Shown here piece after piece: positions 1 through 9,644 of a stretch of DNA of 64,000 nt. The stretch covers positions 35,980-99,979 of the forward strand of contig SMDE01000017.1 of assembly GCA_004346725.1 (NCBI GenBank), written 5' to 3'. This stretch comes from Phytobacter diazotrophicus. GTDB lineage: Bacteria; Pseudomonadota; Gammaproteobacteria; Enterobacterales; Enterobacteriaceae. Both the position numbers and the translations under genes were made by a program. Within the stretch, counting starts at the first letter, position 1; every line of letters begins with the position of its first letter. Under the pieces are notes generated by a model. The model worked only from the letters and a program-made list of their open reading frames with translations. It searched no databases and was not told where the DNA came from.

Positions 1-908
1 GTGTTTCCGGTTCGGGTAAATCTACCCTGATTAACGACACGCTGTTCCCGATCGCTCAGCGCCAGTTAAACGGTGCCACCATCGCCGAACCCGCGCCTTA
101 TCGTGATATTCAGGGGCTGGAACATTTCGACAAAGTGATCGATATCGACCAGAGCCCGATTGGCCGTACGCCACGTTCCAATCCGGCGACCTATACCGGC
201 GTTTTCACCCCAGTTCGTGAACTGTTTGCCGGCGTGCCGGAATCCCGTTCGCGCGGCTACACCCCAGGGCGTTTCAGTTTTAACGTCCGTGGTGGACGCT
301 GCGAAGCCTGTCAGGGTGATGGCGTAATCAAAGTTGAGATGCACTTCCTGCCGGATATCTACGTGCCGTGCGACCAGTGCAAAGGCAAGCGCTATAACCG
401 CGAAACGCTGGAGATTAAATACAAAGGCAAAACCATCCATGAAGTGCTGGATATGACCATCGAAGAAGCCCGTGAATTCTTTGATGCCGTCCCGGCGCTG
501 GCGCGCAAGCTGCAAACATTGATGGACGTGGGCCTGACGTACATCCGTCTGGGTCAGTCAGCCACCACGCTTTCCGGCGGTGAGGCGCAGCGCGTGAAGC
601 TGGCGCGCGAGCTGTCGAAACGTGGCACCGGCCAAACGCTCTATATTCTGGATGAACCGACCACCGGCCTGCACTTTGCCGATATTCAGCAACTGCTGGA
701 CGTTCTGCACCAGTTGCGTGACCAGGGCAATACCATCGTGGTCATTGAGCATAACCTGGACGTCATCAAAACCGCAGACTGGATTGTCGATCTCGGTCCG
801 GAAGGCGGCAGCGGAGGCGGGGAAATTCTCGTGTCCGGCACACCAGAAACCGTCGCCGAGTGTGAAGCCTCACACACGGCGCGATTCCTGAAACCGATGC
901 TGAAATAA
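1..908 (+). CDS. uvrA: UvrABC excinuclease ATPase subunit UvrA, C-terminal third (5' end outside window)
   Basis: DNA damage recognition subunit of nucleotide excision repair. The reading frame is open from base 3 (bases 1-2 belong to a split codon), so the window holds about the last 301 residues of a protein usually near 940. It opens directly on the second Walker A (VSGSGKST), followed by a zinc finger with two CxxC pairs (CEAC and CDQC, about local residues 100-130), the ABC signature [16 protein letters not shown] and Walker [12 protein letters not shown]. These are the hallmarks of the second nucleotide-binding domain. It converges on yjbR with 13 bases between stop codons. Identity is certain; only the 5' part and the promoter are missing. 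Confidence 0.98.
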   Translation, partial: VSGSGKSTLINDTLFPIAQRQLNGATIAEPAPYRDIQGLEHFDKVIDIDQSPIGRTPRSNPATYTGVFTPVRELFAGVPESRSRGYTPGRFSFNVRGGRCEACQGDGVIKVEMHFLPDIYVPCDQCKGKRYNRETLEIKYKGKTIHEVLDMTIEEAREFFDAVPALARKLQTLMDVGLTYIRLGQSATTLSGGEAQRVKLARELSKRGTGQTLYILDEPTTGLHFADIQQLLDVLHQLRDQGNTIVVIEHNLDVIKTADWIVDLGPEGGSGGGEILVSGTPETVAECEASHTARFLKPMLK

Positions 909-921
909 TCTTCCGGGCTGA

Positions 922-1290
922 TTACGCCCTGGATGATGCGGAGTAAAGCTGTTGCCTGATCTGTTCAGGCAACAGTTCTATCGCCTGTTTGTATGAGGCG
1001 TCCACAAGGTAGTAAATCTGTGAATCCGGGAGCGAGCCGTCGAGATAGACGGTGCTCCAGTGCGCTTTGTTCAGGTGTTTGCTTGGGCGCACGTCGCTAT
1101 GCTGCTGACGCAGTAATTCAGCCAGTTCCGGGCTGGTTTTCAAGGACGCTGCCGGGCGGCCTTCCACCTCTTTCACCATCGCAAACAGCACGTCAGACAC
1201 TTTTATCTGCGTGGCCTTCCAGTCGCTGTGTACGCTCTGCTCTGCACCCGGCTTCGCCATGCAATACTGCAATAACTCCGAAATTGTCAT
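922..1290 (-). CDS. yjbR: YjbR, MmcQ/YjbR family DNA-binding-like protein
   Basis: Small soluble protein of the MmcQ/YjbR family (double-wing fold, function unproven), 122 residues. It matches E. coli YjbR closely: MTISELLQYCMAKPGAEQ at the N-terminus and LNKAHWSTVYLDGSLPD in the middle. The open frame continues upstream to 1371, but the ATG at 1290 is chosen because the family starts there and a purine-rich site (AGGGGAATAAAG) precedes it. It lies 2 bases after the yjbQ stop, so the two are probably one transcript. Its last few residues differ from E. coli, which is common in this family. Confidence 0.93.
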   Translation of the reverse strand: MTISELLQYCMAKPGAEQSVHSDWKATQIKVSDVLFAMVKEVEGRPAASLKTSPELAELLRQQHSDVRPSKHLNKAHWSTVYLDGSLPDSQIYYLVDASYKQAIELLPEQIRQQLYSASSRA

Positions 1291-1292
1291 CT

Positions 1293-1709
1293 TTATTCCC
1301 CTTGTAGCGTCGCGATGATTTTTCGCGAACCGCCGTGGATACGATGCTCTCCCAGCCAAATCCCCTGCCACGTCCCAAGCTGAACGCGCCCCCTGGCGAC
1401 AGGAAGTAATAACGACACACCCAGCATGGAAGACTTGATATGCGAAGGCATATCGTCCGCGCCTTCGTAGTCATGCTCGTAGTGGGCGTTATCCGGCACC
1501 GCTCGCAGAAAATGCTGCTCCATATCGTGACGTACGGTGGGGTCACAGTTTTCATTGAGGGTGAGAGAAGCGGAAGTATGCTGGAGGAGCAGATGCAACA
1601 AGCCTGTTCTGATGCGGGACAGATCGCGGATCTGCCCCAGCACCTCATCAGTGATCAGATGAAACCCCCGGGGTTTTGCCCCGAGAACAAGAGTCTGTTG
1701 ATACCGCAT
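1293..1709 (-). CDS. yjbQ: YjbQ, UPF0047 family protein
   Basis: 138-residue UPF0047 protein; members have weak thiamin phosphate synthase activity in E. coli, but the main role is unknown. Conserved family blocks are visible: the [11 protein letters not shown] segment, a DPTVRHDME segment, the [16 protein letters not shown] region with clustered His and Asp residues likely to bind metal or ligand, and a [12 protein letters not shown] block near the C-terminus. It is transcribed leftward with yjbR immediately downstream. The upstream gap to aphA is about 100 bases, with no clear terminator. Confidence 0.94.
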   Translation of the reverse strand: MRYQQTLVLGAKPRGFHLITDEVLGQIRDLSRIRTGLLHLLLQHTSASLTLNENCDPTVRHDMEQHFLRAVPDNAHYEHDYEGADDMPSHIKSSMLGVSLLLPVARGRVQLGTWQGIWLGEHRIHGGSRKIIATLQGE

Positions 1710-1812
1710 CTGCTGCTTCCTTTTAAAAGACGAATCTTTTTAAGTGTGCAGCAAGTCGGCGAAAGGTAAAACCCGACAGAACAGATTTGCTTAAAAAAAC
1801 AACAATTCAATC

Positions 1813-2517
1813 TTAATATTCGGAATTTACGATCACCTCTTCACCAAACGCCCCGGCTTGTGGCAGCGGGCGGTAGGTTGAATTCGAAGCGCGCAGGATA
1901 CGTATCGGGCGGGCTTCACTCCCTTTCGCCGCCGTAATGTCTTCATCCGAATCGCCGTAAAAGATTTTGATTTGCTTGTCGGCCAGCCACTGCGTCTTGC
2001 TGTTTTGCCCGTCTTTCACCCCGGCAAAAATCACCGGATTCATATTCGCCGCCGGAATCAAAAAATCATCCTGCAAGGTTTTGGTCACGCTTTCCGTCGC
2101 CGTCTGCGTGCGTCCGGTAATGAAGTAAATGCTGTCGCCGCGTTTCACATGTAGCGCGATCAGCGCCCGCGCGATCTCTTTTGGAATACTGAACTCATCC
2201 CAGCCGTTGTTCATTTTCTCCCAGAACTCCGGGTTCTGGAGATAGGCTTCACTATCCGGGGAGTACATTTTTTTACCGCGCCAGAAGCCGGGGCTGGAAA
2301 ACAGGACCGTATCGTCGATATCAAACCCGACGGCCATCGGTGGGCGGTCCACCAGGCTGTGTTCGATCTGTGCGACGGAGACCCAGTGAATGGGCGCTTG
2401 TTCGGCCAGTTTGGCAACGTTGGTGCCTGTGCTATCCGGAGTCGGCGTAGAAGCCTGAGCAAAGAAAGCACCGGTGAGCGAAAACGATAAGCAGAGGGCT
2501 AATGTGAACTTTCGCAT
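1813..2517 (-). CDS. aphA: Class B acid phosphatase AphA
   Basis: Periplasmic, metal-dependent nonspecific acid phosphatase/phosphotransferase of the HAD (DDDD) superfamily, 234 residues. An N-terminal signal peptide (Lys/Arg then hydrophobic [15 protein letters not shown], cleavage near AQAS) is evident. HAD motif 1 is [10 protein letters not shown], with the nucleophile and acid/base Asp pair; motif 2 is the FITGRT block and motif 3/4 the YGDSDEDI block. Length and sequence match E. coli AphA. It is a monocistronic leftward gene between yjbQ and tyrB. Confidence 0.96.
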   Translation of the reverse strand: MRKFTLALCLSFSLTGAFFAQASTPTPDSTGTNVAKLAEQAPIHWVSVAQIEHSLVDRPPMAVGFDIDDTVLFSSPGFWRGKKMYSPDSEAYLQNPEFWEKMNNGWDEFSIPKEIARALIALHVKRGDSIYFITGRTQTATESVTKTLQDDFLIPAANMNPVIFAGVKDGQNSKTQWLADKQIKIFYGDSDEDITAAKGSEARPIRILRASNSTYRPLPQAGAFGEEVIVNSEY

Positions 2518-2665
2518 GTTTATCCCTAAATTTTCAGTCCGTTATTGTCAGATAGCGTGCTAAGCATCAAAAAGCTCTCTGACCATACCCTCAGGGACGG
2601 GTGAAAGGAAGGCGTTTCTGCGGTTTCATCATCATAAACCGGAATATTTGTAGCAGGATCGCGCC

Positions 2666-2691
2666 ATTTTCCTCCCTGACGGGAGGAAAAT
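2666..2691. repeat. Perfect 11-bp inverted repeat just past the tyrB stop
   Basis: ATTTTCCTCCC (2666-2676), a four-base TGAC loop, then GGGAGGAAAAT (2681-2691). It starts 9 bases beyond the tyrB stop. The T tract lies 5' and the A tract 3' on both strands, opposite to an intrinsic terminator, so it may act as a 3'-end stabilising or processing hairpin instead. Confidence 0.6.
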
Positions 2692-2700
2692 ATGCGTCGT

Positions 2701-3894
2701 TTACATTACAGCAGCAAATGCCTGAGCAACGCGATGCACATTGCGGCTATTAAGCCCGGCAACGCACATACGCCCACTGGCAATGAGGTAGACACCAAAC
2801 TCTTCACGCAGACGATCAACTTGTGCAGCACTCAGACCGGTGTAGCTGAACATGCCGCGCTGTTTAAGCAGATAGTCAAAGTTTCGCCCCGGAACGGCCT
2901 CTTTCAGCACGTTCACCAGCTCCTGACGCATAGCCAGAATGCGTGTACGCATTGTCTCGACCTCTGCCAGCCATGAGGCTTTCAGCGCCGTATCGCCGAG
3001 CACCGTCGCAACAACCTGCGCACCGAAATTCGGCGGACTGGAGTAGTTACGACGCACCGTCGCTTTCAACTGCCCCAGGACGCGAGAGGCCGTTTCCGCA
3101 TCTTCGCAGACAATGGAGAGACCGCCTACGCGCTCGCCATAGAGTGAGAAAATTTTGGAGAACGAGTTGCTAACCAGCGCCGGTAAACCCGCATCAGCAA
3201 TCGCCCGGATCGCATAGGCGTCTTCTTCCATACCGCCGCCAAAGCCCTGGTAGGCAATGTCGAGGAAAGGAATCAGGTTGCGGGCTTTCAGCACGTTTAC
3301 CACTTCATCCCACTGCGCATTCGTTAAATCTGAACCGGTTGGGTTGTGGCAGCACGGATGCAGCAAAACGATGCTCTTCTCCGGCAGGGTAGCGAGTTTT
3401 TCCAGCAGCGCGGTAACGCGCACGCCATTGGTTTCACTGTCGAACCAGGGATAGGTGCTGACCTTAAAGCCCGCGCCTTCAAAAATGGCGACATGGTTTT
3501 CCCAGGTGGGATCGCTGACCCACACACCGGAATCCGGGAAGTAGCGTTTCAGGAAATCAGCACCCACTTTGAGCGCACCGGAGCCGCCTAGTGTCTGGAT
3601 CGTTGCAACGCGTTTTTGCGCCACCACCGGATGTTCAGCACCAAACAATAGCGGCACGATGGTGTGGCGATAAGTAGTCAGACCTTCCATCGGCAGATAG
3701 AGAGACGCACCCTGCGGCTGGGCATTGAGGCGGGCTTCCGCTTCGGCAACAGCCTGTAGCTGCGGGATGATGCCATCTTCGTTGTAATACAACCCGATGC
3801 TGAGGTTAACTTTGTCGCTGCGCGGGTCTTCTTTAAAACGCTCCATCAGGCTAAGGATGGGGTCGCCAGCGTAGGCGTCAACTTTTTGAAACAC
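2701..3894 (-). CDS. tyrB: Aromatic amino acid aminotransferase TyrB (GTG start)
   Basis: PLP-dependent class I aminotransferase making tyrosine and phenylalanine (also leucine) from their keto acids. The product is 397 residues, exactly the E. coli length, when started at the GTG at 3892-3894 (protein begins [14 protein letters not shown]); the long open frame upstream to 4044 runs through a REP sequence and is not coding. The PLP-lysine block [17 protein letters not shown] and the substrate-arginine block near the C-terminus ([13 protein letters not shown]) are present. Upstream lies a short spacer and a REP element, then alr. Confidence 0.96.
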   Translation of the reverse strand: MFQKVDAYAGDPILSLMERFKEDPRSDKVNLSIGLYYNEDGIIPQLQAVAEAEARLNAQPQGASLYLPMEGLTTYRHTIVPLLFGAEHPVVAQKRVATIQTLGGSGALKVGADFLKRYFPDSGVWVSDPTWENHVAIFEGAGFKVSTYPWFDSETNGVRVTALLEKLATLPEKSIVLLHPCCHNPTGSDLTNAQWDEVVNVLKARNLIPFLDIAYQGFGGGMEEDAYAIRAIADAGLPALVSNSFSKIFSLYGERVGGLSIVCEDAETASRVLGQLKATVRRNYSSPPNFGAQVVATVLGDTALKASWLAEVETMRTRILAMRQELVNVLKEAVPGRNFDYLLKQRGMFSYTGLSAAQVDRLREEFGVYLIASGRMCVAGLNSRNVHRVAQAFAAVM

Positions 3895-3999
3895 GAGGTG
3901 GTTCTCCAGGTTTACAGTAGGAAGGATAAGACACAATAAACCGGAAGCGAGAGAAGGTCGAGCGGGATGTGTGTACTGCGTTTGGGCAGTGTCGTCTGA

Positions 4000-4120
4000 T
4001 GCCCTCACCCCGGCCCTCTCCCACAGGGAGAGGGAGAAAACCAAACGCCTGCGCGGGCAAAATCATATCCCGGACAGGGCGCTTGCGCCGCATCCGGGGA
4101 GAGTCGACGCTGCGTTAATC
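4000..4120. repeat. REP/BIME-like repeat pair between alr and tyrB
   Basis: Two inverted elements: a CCCTCACCCCGG element with the hairpin CCCTCTCCC-aca-GGGAGAGGG (about 4003-4034), also found at 28.5 and 58.5 kb, and a REP element TCCCGGACAGGGCGCTTGCGCCGCATCCGGGG (described as two halves around GGCGCTTGCGCC, about 4068-4102). Confidence 0.75.
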
Positions 4121-5194
4121 GACGTATTTCAGGGCAGCGCGCGATGTCAGGCGCGTAATTAATTCATAGGCACTGATCCCGGTGGCTTCCGCAATGCGCT
4201 CGACGGGTAAACCTTCCCCCCAAAACACTACCGGGTCTCCGGCGGTATCTTGCGCATCCGGGCCCAAATCGACGCAAATCATATCCATCGCCACCCGACC
4301 AACAATCGGGACTTCGCGACCGTTAACCAGCACAGGCGTACCAGACGGCACCGAACGCGGATAACCATCGCCATAGCCCATCGCCACCACCCCAAGGCGC
4401 GTGTCGCGCTCACTCACCCAAGTTCCGCCATAACCGACCGCATCACCCGCTTTATGCTCGCGCACGGCAATCAGGCTGGAGGTCAACGTCATCGCGGGCT
4501 GGAAGCCAAAATCTTCCCCCCATGGATGGCGATCAAGCGGCGAAACACCATACAGAATGATGCCGGGGCGCACCCAGTCAAAATGGGCCTGCGGCCACAG
4601 CAGCGTGCCACCGGATGCAGCAAGAGAACGTTGCCCCGGCTTGCCGTCGCTAAAGGTGGTGAAGATATCGAGCTGACGTTCTGTCACACCACAGTCCGGC
4701 TCATCGGCACGGGCAAAGTGGCTGACAATATTCACCGGCTGGCGCACATTTTTGCACTGGCTCAGACGCTGGTAAAACGCCTCGGCCTCAGACGGGTGAA
4801 AGCCCAGGCGGTGCATACCGGTATCAAGCTTCATCCACACGGTAACAGGCTCATCCAGATGCGCCGCTTCCAGCGCCGTGAGTTGTTCCACGCTATGTAC
4901 CACCGTATCAAGATGGTTAGCAGAAACCAGAGGGAGCTCGTCACCGGTAAAAAACCCTTCGAGCAAGAGGATGCGATGGGTAATGCCCCCCTCACGCAGG
5001 CGAAGGGCCTCTTCGAGACGGGCGACGCCGAAAGCGTCGGCATCGGGGAGCGTTCGCGCGGTCTCAAGAAGACCGTGTCCGTAGGCGTTCGCTTTCACAA
5101 TCGCAACCAGGCGGCTGGCGGGAGCCAGTTCGCGCAGACGTTGAAGGTTGTGTCGCAGAGCGCGGCGGTTGACTACAACAGTTGCCGCTTGCAT
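4115..5194 (-). CDS. alr: Alanine racemase, biosynthetic (Alr)
   Basis: PLP-dependent racemase supplying D-alanine for peptidoglycan, cytoplasmic, 359 residues as in E. coli Alr. The PLP lysine lies in [10 protein letters not shown] (residues about 32-41), the catalytic tyrosine region is [27 protein letters not shown] (near residue 255), and the carbamylated-lysine/arginine region [12 protein letters not shown] is intact. It is downstream of dnaB in the same direction; the dnaB-alr gap holds a shortened ERIC element, so the pair may be cotranscribed as in E. coli. Confidence 0.97.
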   Translation of the reverse strand: MQAATVVVNRRALRHNLQRLRELAPASRLVAIVKANAYGHGLLETARTLPDADAFGVARLEEALRLREGGITHRILLLEGFFTGDELPLVSANHLDTVVHSVEQLTALEAAHLDEPVTVWMKLDTGMHRLGFHPSEAEAFYQRLSQCKNVRQPVNIVSHFARADEPDCGVTERQLDIFTTFSDGKPGQRSLAASGGTLLWPQAHFDWVRPGIILYGVSPLDRHPWGEDFGFQPAMTLTSSLIAVREHKAGDAVGYGGTWVSERDTRLGVVAMGYGDGYPRSVPSGTPVLVNGREVPIVGRVAMDMICVDLGPDAQDTAGDPVVFWGEGLPVERIAEATGISAYELITRLTSRAALKYVD

Positions 5195-5222
5195 TTGAAT
5201 TCCTTGCCTTTAAGAAAAATAA

Positions 5223-5318
5223 ACCATCCTCTAAATCATTTGAGTTGCAGCAAGGCGGCAAGGCCATGCATCTCCGGGGACGTAGCCAACACCGCTGTAG
5301 CTCAAAGGATGACGAGGA
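5223..5318. repeat. ERIC element with internal deletion, between dnaB and alr
   Basis: The two ends (CCTCTAAATCATTTGAGTTGC at the left, GCTCAAAGGATGACGAGG at the right) and the subterminal CAAGGCGGCAAGG and GTAGCCAAC blocks are those of ERIC/IRU repeats, but the central segment carrying the inverted GTAAGTGACTGGGG core is missing, leaving about 96 bases. Confidence 0.7.
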
Positions 5319-6725
5319 TTATTCGTCGTCGTATTGTGGACCCGCATAATTATCAAAACGCGACCACTGTCCGTTAAAGGTCAAACGTACCGTACCGATC
5401 GGGCCGTTACGTTGCTTACCAATAATGATTTCAGCGATCCCTTTTAAGTCGCTGTTTTCGTGATAAACCTCATCACGATAAATAAACATGATCAAGTCGG
5501 CGTCCTGCTCGATGGAGCCGGATTCACGCAGGTCGGAGTTGACCGGGCGTTTATCCGCACGCTGTTCCAGTGAGCGGTTAAGCTGCGACAGCGCAACAAC
5601 CGGCACCTGCAGCTCTTTCGCCAGTGCTTTCAGAGAGCGGGATATCTCCGCGATCTCCAGGGTACGGTTGTCGGACAGCGACGGCACGCGCATCAGTTGC
5701 AGGTAGTCGATCATGATAAGCCCAATGCCGCCATGCTCACGGGCAACACGTCGGGCACGGGAACGCACCTCGGTCGGCGTCAGGCCGGACGAGTCATCAA
5801 TATAGATATTGCGTTTTTCCAGCAGGATGCCCATGGTGCCGGAAATACGGGCCCAGTCCTCGTCATCAAGCTGACCGGTACGAATGCGCGTCTGGTCCAC
5901 ACGTGACAGAGAGGCCAGAGAACGCATCATAATCTGCTCTGAGGGCATCTCAAGACTGAAGACGAGAACCGGTTTATCCTGCAACATCGCCGCGTTTTCA
6001 ACGAGGTTCATCGCAAAGGTGGTTTTCCCCATGGATGGACGCGCGGCGACAATGATCAGGTCCGATGGCTGTAGACCCGCCGTTTTCTTGTTGAGGTCAT
6101 CGTAGCCCGTATTCACGCCAGTAACGCCGTCGTGAGGCTGCTGGAACAGCAGCTCAATACGCGCAACGGTCGCCTCAAGCACATCCGCGATGTTTTTCGG
6201 GCCTTCGTCTTTATTGGCGCGGCTTTCCGCAATTTTGAAAACCCGTGACTCAGCAAGATCGAGCAGGTCTTCACTGGTGCGCCCCTGAGGGTCGAAACCC
6301 GCATTGGCGATCTCATTGGCAACGGAGATCATCTCGCGCACAACTGCACGTTCACGCACGATGTCTGCGTAAGCGCTGATGTTCGCCGCACTTGGCGTGT
6401 TTTTGGACAGTTCAGCCAGATAAGCAAAGCCGCCGACAATATCCAACTGCCCTTGCAGTTCCAGCGATTCTGCCAGCGTAATCAGGTCAATGGGTTTACC
6501 CATCTCCTGTAGACGGTGCATCTCAGTAAAGATATGGCGATGCGGGCGGGTGTAGAAGTCATCCGCCACAACGCGCTCGGCAACATCGTCCCAGCGCTCG
6601 TTATCCAGCATTAAACCGCCCAACACCGACTGTTCCGCTTCAATGGAATGGGGCGGCACTTTCATCCCCTCGACCTGAAAATCGCGGGGTTCAGTCTGTT
6701 TGTTGAAGGGTTTATTTCCTGCCAT
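5319..6725 (-). CDS. dnaB: Replicative DNA helicase DnaB
   Basis: Hexameric 5'-3' helicase that drives the replication fork and binds DnaG and DnaC. N-terminal DnaB domain (PPHSIEAEQSVLGGLMLD, about residues 20-130), linker, then a RecA-like ATPase core with Walker A ARPSMGKTT (about 225-233), Walker B LIMIDYLQLM and the QLNRSLEQRADKRP arginine-finger region. The start at 6725 (MAGNKPFNK) is chosen over the in-frame ATG at 6743 because homologues begin there. Length is 468 residues. It is divergent from qor with a 58-base shared promoter region. Confidence 0.97.
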   Translation of the reverse strand: MAGNKPFNKQTEPRDFQVEGMKVPPHSIEAEQSVLGGLMLDNERWDDVAERVVADDFYTRPHRHIFTEMHRLQEMGKPIDLITLAESLELQGQLDIVGGFAYLAELSKNTPSAANISAYADIVRERAVVREMISVANEIANAGFDPQGRTSEDLLDLAESRVFKIAESRANKDEGPKNIADVLEATVARIELLFQQPHDGVTGVNTGYDDLNKKTAGLQPSDLIIVAARPSMGKTTFAMNLVENAAMLQDKPVLVFSLEMPSEQIMMRSLASLSRVDQTRIRTGQLDDEDWARISGTMGILLEKRNIYIDDSSGLTPTEVRSRARRVAREHGGIGLIMIDYLQLMRVPSLSDNRTLEIAEISRSLKALAKELQVPVVALSQLNRSLEQRADKRPVNSDLRESGSIEQDADLIMFIYRDEVYHENSDLKGIAEIIIGKQRNGPIGTVRLTFNGQWSRFDNYAGPQYDDE

Positions 6726-6783
6726 AGTGAATGGAGTTACCAACGTAATGAATGGTTCGAAAGATTATCATTCGGGAGGAAGC

Positions 6784-7767
6784 ATGGCGACAAGAATTGA
6801 ATTTCACAAGCATGGTGGCCCTGAGGTATTGCAAGCTGTCGAGTTTAATCCCACCGATCCGGCGGAAAATGAAGTCCAGGTCGAAAACAAAGCCATAGGG
6901 ATTAATTATATCGACACCTACATTCGCAGTGGGCTGTATCCACCCCCGTCATTGCCGAGTGGCCTGGGGACCGAGGCGGCGGGCGTGGTCAGCAAAGTGG
7001 GTTCTGGCGTCAAACATGTCAAAGCGGGCGATCGCGTGGTGTACGCCCAATCCGGGCTTGGTGCCTACAGCTCCGTGCACAATGTTCTGGCAGACAAAGT
7101 CGCTATTCTGCCCAATGCCATCTCGTTCGAGCAGGCGGCGGCCTCCTTCCTGAAAGGGCTCACTGTCTTTTATCTGCTGCGCAAAACGTACGAAATTAAA
7201 CCTGATGAAGCATTCCTGTTCCATGCGGCGGCGGGTGGCGTAGGGCTGATTGCCTGCCAGTGGGCGAAGGCGCTGGGGGCAAAATTGATCGGTACTGTCG
7301 GCTCCGCGCAGAAAGCACAGCGGGCCTTACAGGCTGGCGCATGGCAGGTGATTAACTATCGCGAAGAAAACATTGTTGAGCGCGTAAAAGAGATAACCAA
7401 CGGGAAAAAAGTCCGTGTCGTGTATGACTCGGTGGGTAAAGACACCTGGGAAGACTCCCTCGATTGCCTGCAGCGCCGTGGCCTGATGGTGAGCTTTGGT
7501 AACGCCTCCGGGCCGGTATCAGGCGTCAACCTGGGTATTCTCAACCAGAAAGGTTCGCTGTATGCGACCCGCCCTTCCCTCAACGGCTACGTAACAAATC
7601 GCGAGGAGCTTGAAGAGGCCAGCAATGAGCTGTTCTCGCTGATTGCCAGCGGCGTGATCAAAGTGGAAGTGGCGCAATCGCAGAAATTTGCCCTCACCGA
7701 CGCACGACGCGCACACGAGGTTCTGGAAAACCGCGCAACGCAAGGGTCGAGCCTGTTGATTCCGTAA
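6784..7767 (+). CDS. qor: NADPH:quinone oxidoreductase Qor (zeta-crystallin type)
   Basis: Cytosolic medium-chain dehydrogenase/reductase without zinc, one-electron quinone reduction with NADPH. 327 residues, as in E. coli. The start at 6784 (MATRIEFHKHGG) is preceded by GGAGGA and is the family start; the frame is open further upstream into dnaB territory but that is not coding. The GroES-like domain covers about residues 1-130; the Rossmann block AAAGGVGLIACQWAK (about 147-161) and GSAQKA follow. It ends with the typical ATQGSSLLIP. Confidence 0.96.
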   Translation: MATRIEFHKHGGPEVLQAVEFNPTDPAENEVQVENKAIGINYIDTYIRSGLYPPPSLPSGLGTEAAGVVSKVGSGVKHVKAGDRVVYAQSGLGAYSSVHNVLADKVAILPNAISFEQAAASFLKGLTVFYLLRKTYEIKPDEAFLFHAAAGGVGLIACQWAKALGAKLIGTVGSAQKAQRALQAGAWQVINYREENIVERVKEITNGKKVRVVYDSVGKDTWEDSLDCLQRRGLMVSFGNASGPVSGVNLGILNQKGSLYATRPSLNGYVTNREELEEASNELFSLIASGVIKVEVAQSQKFALTDARRAHEVLENRATQGSSLLIP

Positions 7768-7876
7768 ATTCACATTGCAGGCAGGCGGCGAGAGCGTGAA
7801 TGCCCGCGCGCTTATTCAAGGCAGTGACCGGGATGAATGAGCGCAGGTAATGCATCTGCGGCCTGAAGGATGGCAT
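7768..7876. repeat. ERIC element downstream of qor
   Basis: Diverged ERIC: TTCACATTGCAGGCAGGCGGC at the left, the core CAGTGACCGGGATGAATGAGCGCAG, and CTGCGGCCTGAAGGATGGC at the right. It sits between the qor stop and its terminator, so it would be part of the qor transcript. Confidence 0.7.
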
Positions 7877-7889
7877 CGATAGAAAGAAT

Positions 7890-7922
7890 TAGGGCTTCCC
7901 GAAGGAAGCCCATTCTTTTTTT
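7890..7922 (+). terminator. Rho-independent terminator after qor
   Basis: GGGCTTCC-cga-aGGAAGCCC stem followed by ATTCTTTTTT on the plus strand. The remaining bases to pspG (7923-8058) hold no recognisable gene. Confidence 0.8.
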
Positions 7923-8058
7923 AGTTCGGCTGTATGTAGGGTACAGCTCGATGAATTCGTTAACGCGGCGATAGTGACAGATTTGATAAGTAAATCCTAT
8001 TCGGTTCTTAGCAAAGCGCCCGGAAAAGTGTCGAGGTTGTGATCAAGTACTCAATACT

Positions 8059-8301
8059 TTAGTAACGCCAACGGTTATTGCGCTGATATTGAGGAATTTT
8101 TGGCGTTTTGACTGTCCGGATAATCCACACCACCGCAACCGCCAGTAACAACCAGGGCAACAGTTTGATCATCAACGCAAAAAGGCCGCCCAAAAACATC
8201 ACTGCGGTTGCCACCAGCAGTGCCGCCAGAATACCCAGCAATGAAACACCGGTGGCGAGTAGCACAACAAAAAAGCCGATAACAAACAGTAATTCCAACA
8301 T
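8059..8301 (-). CDS. pspG: Phage shock protein G (PspG)
   Basis: Small inner-membrane protein of the Psp envelope-stress regulon, 80 residues. Two hydrophobic segments (about 1-20 and 24-63, LLFVIGFFVVLLATGV and LLPWLLLAVAVVWII) and the C-terminal YQRNNRWRY match E. coli PspG. The start at 8301 is chosen because AGGAGC precedes it at proper distance and the family starts MLELLFVIGFF; the open frame runs 30 bases further. A sigma-54-type promoter lies upstream, consistent with PspF control. Confidence 0.95.
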   Translation of the reverse strand: MLELLFVIGFFVVLLATGVSLLGILAALLVATAVMFLGGLFALMIKLLPWLLLAVAVVWIIRTVKTPKIPQYQRNNRWRY

Positions 8302-8356
8302 GGCGCGCTCCTGGTAAACAGATAATGGCATCGGGACGATGACTTACCAAATTCAT

Positions 8357-8372
8357 TACAAGAAGCGTGCCA
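8357..8372 (-). promoter_or_regulatory. Sigma-54 promoter of pspG
   Basis: On the minus strand TGGCACGCTTCTTGTA, spacing identical to the TGGCAC-N5-TTGCA consensus (the -12 doublet is GT rather than GC). pspG is a PspF/sigma-54 gene in E. coli, and the element is about 55 bases upstream of its ATG. Confidence 0.75.
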
Positions 8373-8390
8373 CATTTAGTTTATTGATTT

Positions 8391-8426
8391 CTAAAAGAAA
8401 AGGCTCCGCATGGTGATGCAGAGCCT
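8391..8426 (-). terminator. Rho-independent terminator after dusA
   Basis: On the minus strand AGGCTCTGCAT-cacc-ATGCGGAGCCT followed by TTTCTTTTAG. It separates dusA from the pspG promoter. Confidence 0.85.
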
Positions 8427-8453
8427 GGTGAATTTGACCATTTTTTAGCGAAA

Positions 8454-9452
8454 TTATTCGCGGTTTGCCACAAGACTCAGCGCGTGTTCCAGCACTGCGA
8501 CGTCGGCCCCGGCTTTATGTGCGTTTTCGCTCAGATAGCGACGCCACTGGCGCGCCCCTGGGATCCCCTGGAACAGGCCCAGCATATGGCGGGTAATATG
8601 CCCGAGGTAGGTCCCCTGCTGCAGTTCACGCTCAATATAGGGATACATTGCCCGAACCACCGCTACAGGATCCGCATCCACCGCATCCGCGCCGTATATT
8701 TCCCGATCAACACGCGCCAGAATGCCCGGATTCTGATACGCCTCGCGTCCAACCATCACACCATCCATATGCTCCAGGTGGGTTTTGGCCGCCTCCAGCG
8801 AAGTGATACCGCCATTAATCGACATGGTGAGATGCGGGAAATCGCGTTTAAGCTGGTAGACACGTGGGTAGTCCAGCGGGGGGATTTCACGGTTTTCTTT
8901 CGGGCTTAAGCCAGAAAGCCAGGCTTTACGCGCATGGATGATAAACATCTCACATTCGCCCCTGCCGGAAACCGTGCTGATAAAATCGCAGAGAAATTCG
9001 TAGCTGTCCTGATCGTCAATGCCGATGCGGGTTTTCACCGTCACCGGAATGGATACCACGTCGCGCATCGCTTTGACGCAATCGGCTACCAGTTGCGCAT
9101 TGCCCATCAGGCACGCGCCGAACATGCCGTTCTGCACGCGATCGGACGGGCAACCTACGTTCAGGTTGATCTCATCATAACCGCGCTGTTCTGCCAGTTT
9201 CGCGCAATGCGCAAGCTGCGCCGGATCACTCCCCCCCAACTGCAATGCTACCGGGTGTTCTTCTTCGCTGTATGCCAGATAGTCGCCCTTGCCATGAATA
9301 ATAGCTCCCGTCGTCACCATTTCTGTATAGAGCAGCGTATGGCGTGAAAGCAGGCGCAGGAAATAGCGGCAATGGCGGTCCGTCCAGTCGAGCATCGGCG
9401 CAATGGAGAAACGGTGAGCAGGATAAGCAGCAGGCTGATTTTCTGGCGACAT
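8454..9452 (-). CDS. dusA: tRNA-dihydrouridine(20/20a) synthase DusA
   Basis: FMN- and NADPH-dependent reductase forming dihydrouridine at position 20 and 20a of tRNA. 332 residues. TIM-barrel dihydrouridine synthase core with the catalytic cysteine in [17 protein letters not shown]-binding [12 protein letters not shown] at the N-terminus and TMSINGGI later. The start at 9452 ([11 protein letters not shown]) is preferred to the far upstream ATG at 9563, whose extra 37 residues have no counterpart in homologues and would cover the promoter. Next to it begins the accessory toxin-antitoxin insert. Confidence 0.95.
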   Translation of the reverse strand: MSPENQPAAYPAHRFSIAPMLDWTDRHCRYFLRLLSRHTLLYTEMVTTGAIIHGKGDYLAYSEEEHPVALQLGGSDPAQLAHCAKLAEQRGYDEINLNVGCPSDRVQNGMFGACLMGNAQLVADCVKAMRDVVSIPVTVKTRIGIDDQDSYEFLCDFISTVSGRGECEMFIIHARKAWLSGLSPKENREIPPLDYPRVYQLKRDFPHLTMSINGGITSLEAAKTHLEHMDGVMVGREAYQNPGILARVDREIYGADAVDADPVAVVRAMYPYIERELQQGTYLGHITRHMLGLFQGIPGARQWRRYLSENAHKAGADVAVLEHALSLVANRE

Positions 9453-9604
9453 GGCGAATAAATAGGCTTTAGGTAAAAAAGGGGCGCTACTATAGCACAG
9501 AGAATCGCCGTCGGGCAGCGAGGACATTAGTGTAATTATTGTACTGCACATAATGGCACACATTCTGTTTTCTGACTGTTATTTGCTCATCCCTTTAGCT
9601 AAAA

Positions 9605-9622
9605 TATACCCATATGGATATA
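9605..9622. promoter_or_regulatory. Candidate operator of the toxin-antitoxin pair
   Basis: Inverted repeat TATA-c-CCATATGG-a-TATA (18 bases, one mismatch pair) overlapping a likely -10 (TAAAAT) about 25-40 bases before the toxin start. Position and symmetry fit autorepression by the HTH antitoxin. Confidence 0.45.
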
Positions 9623-9644
9623 AAAAATCGCAAGGATAACGCGA

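Noticed and set aside
4250..5377. 375-codon open frame antisense to alr and dnaB
   Set aside because: Codon pattern is a shadow of the well-conserved alr/dnaB genes; no ribosome site or recognisable domain.
9453..9563. Long N-terminal extension of DusA
   Set aside because: The extra 37 residues have no homologue and would run over the promoter region.
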